5,452 nt of DNA from Gammaproteobacteria bacterium (lineage in GTDB: Bacteria > Pseudomonadota > Gammaproteobacteria > Eutrophobiales > Eutrophobiaceae), in assembly GCA_016198885.1 (NCBI GenBank), contig JACQHV010000253.1, positions 1 through 5,452 on the forward strand. Reading direction: 5' to 3'. The notes beneath the pieces are model-generated. The model was not told the DNA's origin and did not search any database. It saw only the letters and a program-made list of their open reading frames with translations. Shown one piece after another: positions 1 to 5,452 of the stretch (its first letter is position 1; each line of letters begins with the position of its first letter). Made by a program: the position numbers and the translations under genes.

Positions 1-666
1 ACCCAGGACGCCGAGCCCGTTGATCATCGTCGTGTGCGAGTCGGTGCCCACGAGCGTATCCGGATATGCCACGACAGTGTCGCCCTCGACTCTCCGGAAG
101 ACTACCGAGGCCAGGTACTCGAGGTTCACCTGGTGAACAATGCCAGTGTCAGGTGGCACTACCTTGAAATCAGCGAAGGCCTGCTGGCCCCAGCGCAAAA
201 AGCTGTAGCGTTCCTTGTTGCGTTCAAATTCAATGGCTGCGTTTTTCTCCAGCGCATCCGGCCGGCCAAAGACATCCACCTGCACGGAGTGATCAATGAC
301 GAGCTCCGCAGGTGACAGGGGATTAATCCTGGCGGGGTCTCCGCCCAATTTCTTCATTGCATCACGCATCGCCGCCAGATCAACGACAGCAGGCACGCCC
401 GTAAAATCCTGCATGAGAACCCTTGCCGGAGTAAAGGCAATCTCTTTGCTGGGTTCGGCTTTCGGGTCCCAGTCGGCAAGGGCGGCGATATCGGATTTAT
501 CAATATTCACCCCGTCTTCACAGCGCAGCAGGTTCTCCAGCAGTATCTTTAATGAATAGGGGAGTTTCGAAATATCATGTTGCTTCGTGAGCGCTGGCAG
601 GGAATAAATTTCGTATTCTTTGCTGTTGACTTTCAGTTTGGTGCGGGCGTTGTAGCTGTTCGTCAT
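1..666 (-). CDS. acnA: aconitate hydratase A, N-terminal part (cut by window start)
   Basis: This gene encodes the N-terminal 222 residues of an AcnA/IRP-type aconitase, which isomerises citrate to isocitrate in the cytoplasm using a [4Fe-4S] cluster. I read the frame directly from the minus strand; it is open without a stop to base 1. Recognisable family blocks, in order, are KILLENLLR (about 40-48), ARVLMQDFTGVPAVVDLAAMR (81-101), PLSPAELVIDHSVQVDVFG (116-134), FLRWGQQAF (156-164), HQVNLEYL (178-185) and the active-site stretch DTLVGTDSHTTMINGLGVLG (203-222). They align closely with remembered E. coli AcnA. The family is usually near 890 residues, so about three quarters, including the cluster-binding cysteines, lies outside the window. 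The ATG at 666 is fixed: an in-frame TAA lies two codons upstream and a GGAG site precedes it. AcnD (2-methylisocitrate dehydratase) is a less likely alternative. The DNA looks more GC-rich than yhdP. Confidence 0.95.
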   Translation of the reverse strand, partial: MTNSYNARTKLKVNSKEYEIYSLPALTKQHDISKLPYSLKILLENLLRCEDGVNIDKSDIAALADWDPKAEPSKEIAFTPARVLMQDFTGVPAVVDLAAMRDAMKKLGGDPARINPLSPAELVIDHSVQVDVFGRPDALEKNAAIEFERNKERYSFLRWGQQAFADFKVVPPDTGIVHQVNLEYLASVVFRRVEGDTVVAYPDTLVGTDSHTTMINGLGVLG

Positions 667-672
667 GTGTTA

Positions 673-676
673 CTCC
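673..676 (-). promoter_or_regulatory. ribosome binding site of acnA
   Basis: GGAG on the minus strand stands six bases before the ATG at 666. Together with the in-frame TAA between the two it decides the acnA start. It is the only clear Shine-Dalgarno site among the three gene starts visible in the window. Confidence 0.8.
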
Positions 677-697
677 ATTTCGGGTGACCGGTTTTAA

Positions 698-736
698 AAA
701 CCATAAAAAAGTTGTCCATGACTTTTTTAGAGGTTT
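698..736 (-). promoter_or_regulatory. A/T-rich hairpin in the acnA leader
   Basis: On the minus strand, AAACC (736-732) pairs with GGTTT (702-698). Inside that, AAAAAAGT (728-721) pairs perfectly with ACTTTTTT (712-705) around the 8-base loop CATGGACA (720-713). The two stems are separated by a small 3/2 internal loop. The structure lies between the predicted -10 box and the ribosome binding site, so it would be in the 5' untranslated mRNA. It could be a leader regulatory element, a weak attenuator, or a palindromic protein site; the AT-rich stem makes strong termination unlikely. The loop does not match the CAGUG loop of eukaryotic iron-responsive elements. The pairing is seen directly; any function is inference. 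Confidence 0.5.
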
Positions 737-740
737 AAAA

Positions 741-769
741 ATGCTATTTTTGTTTTTTACATTTTTCAA
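741..769 (-). promoter_or_regulatory. predicted sigma-70-type promoter of acnA
   Basis: On the minus strand a -35-like TTGAAA (769-764) and a -10-like TAGCAT (746-741) are separated by exactly 17 bases. The site lies just downstream of the mnmA terminator and about 75 bases before the acnA start, where a promoter is expected. A perfect 8-base palindrome TTGCGCAA (774-781) abuts the -35 box on its upstream side and could be part of an operator, but I cannot assign it to a regulator. The surroundings are AT-rich, so chance matches are possible. Confidence 0.5.
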
Positions 770-783
770 TCGCTTGCGCAATC

Positions 784-811
784 AAAAAATGGCGGCACAT
801 CCCTGTACCGC
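784..811 (-). terminator. rho-independent terminator after mnmA
   Basis: On the minus strand GCGGTAC (811-805) pairs with GTGCCGC (798-792), giving seven base pairs with one G-U, around the six-base loop AGGGAT. After two bases comes a run of six T (789-784). This is the standard intrinsic terminator layout and it is oriented to end transcripts coming from mnmA, 138 bases after its stop. There is no T-tract on the other side, so it should work in one direction only. It separates the yhdP-nudJ-mnmA unit from acnA. Confidence 0.75.
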
Positions 812-949
812 AGGAAGCTCTGATTACATCAAAGGTTCCTCATGGCGCGTTATTATCTGATATTTCGCCTTGATGGCATAGCACCAGTATAGAAAAGTAA
901 TGTACAGGACAGAAATAAAATTAATGATTTATCAAAAGGATGTGCAAGA
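812..949. other. mnmA 3' untranslated region, no gene seen
   Basis: This stretch lies between the mnmA stop and the terminator stem. It holds no open frame longer than about ten codons with a plausible start, no tRNA-like fold, and no recognisable remnant of hflD, the gene that follows mnmA in enteric bacteria. It is AT-rich. A TATACT hexamer on the minus strand near 890 looks like a -10 box but has no acceptable -35 partner. An 11-base near-palindrome TGATTACATCA (821-831) resembles half of an FNR site but has a three-base instead of a four-base spacer. Confidence 0.5.
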
Positions 950-2038
950 CTAATCTGCTGTTTTCTCAATGATACCGCCGCCCAGGCAGACATTTTTATC
1001 ATAAAAGACGACATACTGCCCCGGTGTCACCGCGCGTTGTGGCTGCAGGAAGCGTACTTCACACCGATCACTATCAATTCCTTCGATCACACAGGGCTGA
1101 TCCGCCTGCCGGTAACGGGTCTTGGCATTGCAATACAAGGGTATTTCCGGCGTCTGTTCTGATATCCAGTGTGTATTCGTCGCGGTCAGGCGTTGACTGT
1201 ACAGGAAGGAATTGTCATGGCCTTGTGCGACATACAATACATTCTTTTCCATATTTTTCCCGACAACATACCAGGGTTCTTCATTCGCGCCCCTTATTCC
1301 ACCAATCCCCAGCCCCTGCCGTTGTCCCAGTGTGTAATAAAATACACCCTCATGTTCGCCAATGATGATACCGTCGGTTGTCTGAATCTCGCCGGCTTGT
1401 TTTGGAATGTATCGCCCCAGAAATTCCCTGAAATGACGTTCACCGACAAAACAGATACCGGTGCTGTCCTTTTTGTCATGAGTAATCAGTCCTGCGTTCC
1501 TTGCCATCTCCCTGACCTGTGGTTTTTTCAGTTCACCCACCGGGAATAATATGTTACTGAGCTGTGATTGCCCGAGACGGCACAGGAAATAACTTTGGTC
1601 CTTGTTTTTATCAGCCCCTTTTAACAACTTGCATGTCCCATTTTTTTTGTTTATGCGGGCATAATGTCCTGTTGCGATCATATCGGCACCGAGATCAAGC
1701 GCATGCTTGAGGAATGCCTTGAACTTGATTTCCTGATTACAAAGGATATCCGGATTAGGTGTTCGTCCCTTTTTATATTCATCAAGAAAATGACTGAAGA
1801 CTTCATCCCAGTATTCCAGTGACAGATCGACAGTGTTCAACGGGATGCTAAGTGTTTCGCAGACCCTCATGGCATCTTCAACATCGTCCTCCCACATACA
1901 TGATCCGTCAGGTGATTTCTCATCCCAGTTTTTCATGAAGAGGCCTTCCACGTGATAGCCCTGCTCATGGAGGAGTAAGGCAGTGACAGAAGAGTCCACG
2001 CCTCCCGAGAGTCCTACAATAACTTTCTTTTCTGACAT
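950..2038 (-). CDS. mnmA: tRNA-specific 2-thiouridylase MnmA
   Basis: MnmA adenylates and then thiolates the C2 position of wobble uridine U34 in tRNA-Lys, tRNA-Glu and tRNA-Gln, in the cytoplasm, taking sulfur from an IscS-driven persulfide relay. The 362-residue product is full length (E. coli about 368). It has the PP-loop SGGVDSS (11-17), GRTPNPDILCNQEIKF with the first catalytic cysteine C100, ATGHYAR (122-128), DQSYFL (147-152), DSTGICFVGERHFREFLGRY with the second catalytic cysteine C196, the central-domain signature YTLGQRQGLGIGG (235-247), and a C-terminal beta-barrel domain ending in CLGGGIIE. The ATG at 2038 is the only possible start, because the nudJ TAA lies in frame ten codons upstream with no ATG, GTG or TTG between. 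No clear Shine-Dalgarno site is present, so translation may be coupled to nudJ, 27 bases away. The segment around 44-56 (DGSCMWEDDVEDA) differs from the E. coli version. Confidence 0.97.
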   Translation of the reverse strand: MSEKKVIVGLSGGVDSSVTALLLHEQGYHVEGLFMKNWDEKSPDGSCMWEDDVEDAMRVCETLSIPLNTVDLSLEYWDEVFSHFLDEYKKGRTPNPDILCNQEIKFKAFLKHALDLGADMIATGHYARINKKNGTCKLLKGADKNKDQSYFLCRLGQSQLSNILFPVGELKKPQVREMARNAGLITHDKKDSTGICFVGERHFREFLGRYIPKQAGEIQTTDGIIIGEHEGVFYYTLGQRQGLGIGGIRGANEEPWYVVGKNMEKNVLYVAQGHDNSFLYSQRLTATNTHWISEQTPEIPLYCNAKTRYRQADQPCVIEGIDSDRCEVRFLQPQRAVTPGQYVVFYDKNVCLGGGIIEKTAD

Positions 2039-2065
2039 GACTGCAGCAATGGAACGGAAATGTGA

Positions 2066-2521
2066 TTATCCGGCGGAGATATAGTGATTAAGCAGATCCA
2101 AAGGGTAGTGTTTTCCGGCGAGATAATCATCAATACATTGCAACACCATCGGGCTACGCATATTGGCACGGTTAGATTCAATTTCCTCCCTGCTCATCCA
2201 CACAGCACGCAGGATTTCATCAGCCAGAGGTTGATCGGAAAAATGCTTGTTGCAAACACCGTAAAAGCAGAACCGCAGATAAGCTATATCAACGTGCGGA
2301 TTTGGATACAGGTAAACACCAACCAGTGATTCCGGGACAAATTCCCACGCCGTTTCTTCCAGGACTTCCCGCCTGACCGCCTCAATTAATGTTTCGTTTT
2401 TTTCCAGATGACCTGCGGGCTGATTAAACACAATATGATTGTCTGTGTTTTCTTCTACAAGAAGAAAACGCCCGTCACGTTCAGCAATTGCTGCGACAGT
2501 TACATTGGGTTTCCACTGCAT
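2066..2521 (-). CDS. nudJ: Nudix phosphatase NudJ
   Basis: NudJ is a small cytoplasmic Nudix hydrolase; the E. coli enzyme dephosphorylates nucleoside di- and triphosphates and the thiamine precursor HMP-diphosphate. The 151-residue product matches the family length (E. coli 153) and has the typical N-terminus MQWKPNVTVA and the block NQPAGHLE (33-40). The Nudix box runs from G37 to W59 as G-x5-E-x7-REVLEETAW, with the metal-binding glutamates E52, E55 and E56 present. Position 58 is Ala where the consensus has Gly; the core is otherwise intact. LRSP-like RSP (122-124) and YPLDLL (139-144) match the family C-terminus. The start is fixed: going upstream in frame there is no ATG, GTG or TTG before a TAA inside the repeat array. 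There is no Shine-Dalgarno site. It lies 84 bases after yhdP and 27 bases before mnmA; the nudJ-mnmA pairing is conserved in enteric bacteria. Confidence 0.93.
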   Translation of the reverse strand: MQWKPNVTVAAIAERDGRFLLVEENTDNHIVFNQPAGHLEKNETLIEAVRREVLEETAWEFVPESLVGVYLYPNPHVDIAYLRFCFYGVCNKHFSDQPLADEILRAVWMSREEIESNRANMRSPMVLQCIDDYLAGKHYPLDLLNHYISAG

Positions 2522-2524
2522 ATT

Positions 2525-2601
2525 AGTAATTGGTGATTGGTGATCGGTGATCGGTGATCGGTAATTAATAATTTATCACCAGTCACTATTCACTAATCAC
2601 T
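2525..2601. repeat. mirror-oriented array of 11 heptamers between yhdP and nudJ
   Basis: A strict 7-base period runs for 77 bases. On the plus strand six units read AGTAATT, GGTGATT, GGTGATC (three times) and GGTAATT (2525-2566). A central unit AATAATT (2567-2573) follows, then four units in the opposite orientation: TATCACC, AGTCACT, ATTCACT and AATCACT (2574-2601), which are GGTGATA-like when read on the other strand. The two arms are thus diverged inverted copies: 2532-2559 and 2574-2601 are complementary at 20 of 28 positions. The array fills nearly all of the gap, from five bases after the yhdP stop to three bases before the nudJ ATG. It has no T-tract, so it is not a classical terminator. 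Function is unknown; repeat expansion by slippage and a hairpin processing or protein site are both possible. Confidence 0.9.
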
Positions 2602-2605
2602 GGTT

Positions 2606-5452
2606 TTAGCCACTGGCTTCACTTTTGCCGCTGTACTTTTCCACTATGGGCTCATCCCACCTGCCTTTGATGGTGTACTGGTACTGTAACAGCCTGTCGA
2701 TTTGTTCTGGAATAGATTTAAACATCTCACCCGCCAGAAGTATGACAGCACCCACTCCGACGCCTATCGGACCAAATAGTGCGCTCGCAACGGGAAGACT
2801 GTCTGCAAACTGCGGTGTGACAGTGACAATTTGATCGTAATCCTGATCTACGAGACCGGTTCGTCCGGTGACATCAATATTTACCGAAGGCCCTGTCATG
2901 GTAAGGTTGTTGGTATAGGCGTTACCTCCCGCGATAGTAAAACTACCCTCAATGTGATCAAAGGCAAGACCTTTACTGAAGAGGTCAGTAAAATCCAGCG
3001 ACAGCCGGCGGGCCAAGGTCTGGAAACTCAACAATCCAAACAAACGCCCGGCAGTGGGCTTTATATCAAGCAATTCCCCTTTGCCAATGTCCATACCCAA
3101 ATAGCCGCTAATATTCGCAAAGGAGAAATCTGTGGGCGATCCATCCCAGTGGGCATCCAGCGTTAATGAAGTTTCGCCCTGCTCGATGGCCGCGACACTG
3201 TAACCAAATGTTTCCAGCATGGAATTCAGATACTCTGCATTTAATCTGATAATGAATTCCGAAAGCTCTGTTTCGCCGTTTAACTGCCAGATTCCTTTTC
3301 CTGTAATGGTCAAATCCGGTTTAATAAAGGAAATTGAATCGATTGTCATGCCATTTTCTATAGTTGATGTGTTCAGTATCATTTGGCCAAGTTCTACTGT
3401 TCCATAGTTAAATTCCGCAACCTGTATCTGCAGTGGTGGGAGTTTGCCCGGATCAATCATCTCGTCATTATCCGATGTATTATTTCCAGCAATGTTGATT
3501 TTGTTAAATGAAGCCTTGAGCGGTCCGGTTATCGTATCTGCAGGTACAACGATATCACCAACAATATCTTTTCCATTGAAATTAATATTCCAGTCAGATT
3601 GCTGCTTATGCAGCTGAATATTCACATCGCCAAATACCTGATCGAGAAAATCCAGAGATGATACTGTAACGTCAAGCTGTATTGTGTCAAATGAGCCACT
3701 GCTGATACTTACGTTTGATGAATTAACGAGATCAAACCACTTCAGGAGAGGCAGATATTCAATCTGGCCATCAATCGTAATCCCCTGTGCAAGCTCATGT
3801 GAATTCGTTTTTTCGCCAAAGGTGAATATTGCTTTTGTTAAACTCTCCTGGAGAGAGTTATCGAGTTCAACATGTCCGGACAGGACATTGCCATATTCAA
3901 AATCAATCGCTTTTTGATCAGTCTCTGTGATGATCGTTGAAATTTCCAGGGGCAGGTAGTCCGCGGACTTTCCGAGCGGCGCGGGTAAATCTATCGACAG
4001 GTCGGAAAGAGAAGATGTAATCTTGAGAATTCCGTTGTGGTTAGACTCCACGGTTGGATCTTCGGCTGATAATGTGGCGAGCCAATTGCACGTTCCACTA
4101 ATACGTTTGTTAAGTTCACCGGCCGCGGGTGCAAGCCTTGGAAAAAAGTGAGTGAGCTGAGCCGTAATAAATCGATTGTCTGCTATCCCTCCCAAACTGA
4201 TGTCGGGCACGTTCCCATGCGCACTGCTTATTCCAAGCTCAACTGGTTGATTAAAATAATTTGCTGTTAATTCTCTTGAGGTTATTGAATCCTCGGTGAA
4301 TGAAATAGTACCAGTGATCTTATCCAGTTGAATTCCTGTACTGGGGGAGTTTAACACTGCATCTTGGAAGGTAATTTCCCCATTTACCTTGACAGGATCT
4401 TCATGCAAAGGAATATCAAGACCCAGGACAAGAGTTATCTGACCGTTGATATCATATTTCGTGATTTTACTGAGAGTGCTGGAAGAAACCAGCGGGCTGT
4501 TTTGAATGACAAAGATGGCATCGTTCGTATGTCCTTTCGCTGTACCATCAATTCTGATTATCGGTTTATCAGCATTGAGCTCATTTATAACAGCTTGCGC
4601 CCTGGTAATATCAGCATTGAGGATTTTTCCAGAGCTCGCGTTAACGACAATTGAATTCTCATCAATCACTAATTCGGCGTCAATCCCGTCAACCGGCATC
4701 CATTCGGGGTGATAATCCAGTGTTGCATTGTGTACATTGGCAACAATTTTGAATTGGCCTTCTTTATTATCAAAGGGGAAATCATCAAGCCACCCCCTGA
4801 GGACGATATCCAGTGATGTCAAATTACCTGCAATAAGAGAGTTATCCATCCAGTTTCTGACTTTTTCCGGTATTGCCATTGGCGTATATCGAGATACATT
4901 TTCTATATTGGCGTTGTTGATATTGATTAAAATATCTGTATAAGGTGATGAACTTTCCGGGTGGATGATAATTTTTCCTTTAAATTGTGAATTAAAATCC
5001 GTGGTATGCGCCTCAATAAAATCAGTCTTGAAAGACCAATGTCTGTCATCATGGAACCATTTGACATCACCATTCAGTTCATAAAATGCCAGAGGATTTT
5101 CAAATAAGGAATGCAGGTCAAGCTCAACTGATGTTGAGTTAATCTTGATAATGCCTTGCCCAATTGTGCCCTGCAGATGGCCGCTCAAGCCTGTGACCAT
5201 CGTTTTATCATGGCCGGATTTAATTCCCAGTCGATTTATATTACTGTCGATGATAATTTGTTCCGGGACTGGAAGAGCAGGGTCAAATATGAAATAGCTG
5301 TCTGTTAAATTACCATACAATTCAATTTTATCGAGGATTGGAAAATCAATACCAGGTTCAGGATTTAACTTTACAAATTGCGCTATATCTTCCAGTTTTA
5401 AATAGCTGAAATGACCAAGGTAACGGTAGTTTCCATTCTCATCGCCGGGTTG
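2606..5452 (-). CDS. yhdP: YhdP-family AsmA-like protein, C-terminal part (5' end outside window)
   Basis: This is an AsmA-like envelope protein of the YhdP family. In E. coli YhdP, TamB and YdbH together move phospholipids across the periplasm to the outer membrane, as long beta-structured bridges anchored in the inner membrane. The frame is open from the window edge (base 5452, QPGDENGNYRYLGHFSYL...) to TAA at 2606, giving 948 visible residues; E. coli YhdP is about 1266, so the N-terminal membrane anchor is missing. A TTG at 5320 is internal and not a start, because the frame continues upstream without a stop. The best evidence is the C-terminal family block from visible residue about 815: LSLDFTDLFSKGLAFDHIEG, NNLTMTGP, DYDQIVTVTPQ, a glycine/alanine-rich hydrophobic stretch GPIGVGVGAVILLAG, then QYQYTIKGRWDEPIVE at the end. 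The rest is low-cysteine, beta-rich sequence with many polar and Asn/Asp/Ser/Thr turns, as expected. It is likely cotranscribed with nudJ. The gene is visibly more AT-rich than acnA. Confidence 0.93.
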   Translation of the reverse strand, partial: QPGDENGNYRYLGHFSYLKLEDIAQFVKLNPEPGIDFPILDKIELYGNLTDSYFIFDPALPVPEQIIIDSNINRLGIKSGHDKTMVTGLSGHLQGTIGQGIIKINSTSVELDLHSLFENPLAFYELNGDVKWFHDDRHWSFKTDFIEAHTTDFNSQFKGKIIIHPESSSPYTDILININNANIENVSRYTPMAIPEKVRNWMDNSLIAGNLTSLDIVLRGWLDDFPFDNKEGQFKIVANVHNATLDYHPEWMPVDGIDAELVIDENSIVVNASSGKILNADITRAQAVINELNADKPIIRIDGTAKGHTNDAIFVIQNSPLVSSSTLSKITKYDINGQITLVLGLDIPLHEDPVKVNGEITFQDAVLNSPSTGIQLDKITGTISFTEDSITSRELTANYFNQPVELGISSAHGNVPDISLGGIADNRFITAQLTHFFPRLAPAAGELNKRISGTCNWLATLSAEDPTVESNHNGILKITSSLSDLSIDLPAPLGKSADYLPLEISTIITETDQKAIDFEYGNVLSGHVELDNSLQESLTKAIFTFGEKTNSHELAQGITIDGQIEYLPLLKWFDLVNSSNVSISSGSFDTIQLDVTVSSLDFLDQVFGDVNIQLHKQQSDWNINFNGKDIVGDIVVPADTITGPLKASFNKINIAGNNTSDNDEMIDPGKLPPLQIQVAEFNYGTVELGQMILNTSTIENGMTIDSISFIKPDLTITGKGIWQLNGETELSEFIIRLNAEYLNSMLETFGYSVAAIEQGETSLTLDAHWDGSPTDFSFANISGYLGMDIGKGELLDIKPTAGRLFGLLSFQTLARRLSLDFTDLFSKGLAFDHIEGSFTIAGGNAYTNNLTMTGPSVNIDVTGRTGLVDQDYDQIVTVTPQFADSLPVASALFGPIGVGVGAVILLAGEMFKSIPEQIDRLLQYQYTIKGRWDEPIVEKYSGKSEASG

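Noticed and set aside
34..559. Two plus-strand open frames across the acnA region
   Set aside because: They are antisense shadows of acnA; the minus-strand reading gives continuous aconitase motifs.
698..736. Iron-responsive element before acnA
   Set aside because: The loop is CATGGACA rather than a CAGUG-type hexaloop, and no bulged C is placed as in an IRE stem.
575..781. 68-codon minus-strand open frame overlapping the acnA start
   Set aside because: It overlaps the acnA promoter, leader and first codons in another frame, is rich in Lys/Asn from the A/T tracts, and has no family resemblance.
821..831. Possible FNR/CRP-type site TGATTACATCA
   Set aside because: The spacer is three bases rather than the four of an FNR box and the site lies inside the mnmA 3' untranslated region, before the terminator.
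1024..1549. Overlapping plus-strand open frames opposite mnmA
   Set aside because: They lie opposite the conserved MnmA catalytic region and show no recognisable protein features.
2525..2601. CRISPR array or classical terminator at the heptamer repeats
   Set aside because: Units are only seven bases with no unique spacers, which excludes CRISPR; there is no T-tract after the hairpin on either strand, so it is not a standard intrinsic terminator.
5318..5320. TTG as start of the YhdP-family gene
   Set aside because: The frame continues upstream to the window edge with 44 more sense codons that look like the same protein (GHFSYLKLEDIAQF), so the TTG is internal.

Overview
The window reads as ordinary chromosomal core DNA of a Gram-negative proteobacterium, most likely gammaproteobacterial. 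The reasons are a YhdP/AsmA-like outer-membrane lipid protein, a nudJ-mnmA pair in the same order as in enteric bacteria, and a monomeric AcnA-type aconitase very close to the E. coli protein. The lineage call is inference from remembered homologues; a relative of gamma-/betaproteobacteria with different synteny is possible. No phage, insertion sequence, CRISPR array, tRNA or rRNA is visible.

All recognisable genes lie on the minus strand, so the transcription order runs from high to low coordinates. (1) 5452-2606: C-terminal 948 residues of a YhdP-family AsmA-like protein, open at its 5' end at the window edge. (2) 2605-2522: an 84-base gap almost filled by a period-7 repeat array whose two halves are in opposite orientation. 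(3) 2521-2066: nudJ, a Nudix phosphatase. (4) 2038-950: mnmA, the tRNA U34 2-thiouridylase, 27 bases after nudJ and in the same frame. (5) 949-667: an intergenic region with a stem-loop plus T-tract terminator for mnmA, then a sigma-70-like promoter and a 5' leader with a long A/T-rich hairpin. (6) 666-1: the first 222 codons of acnA, cut by the window start.

The layout suggests one unit, yhdP-nudJ-mnmA, that ends at the terminator at about 784-811, and a separately transcribed acnA. The products act in different places: YhdP in the envelope (phospholipid movement to the outer membrane), NudJ on small phosphate esters, MnmA on tRNA wobble uridines, and AcnA in the citric acid cycle. The sequence does not point to a single joint pathway.

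I did not find a new biological system. The items most worth a second look are the mirror-oriented heptamer array that supplies the whole upstream region of nudJ (leaving it without a Shine-Dalgarno site) and the hairpin in the acnA leader. Smaller points are the absence of the hflD-purB genes that follow mnmA in enteric bacteria, and lineage-type deviations in MnmA and NudJ motifs.
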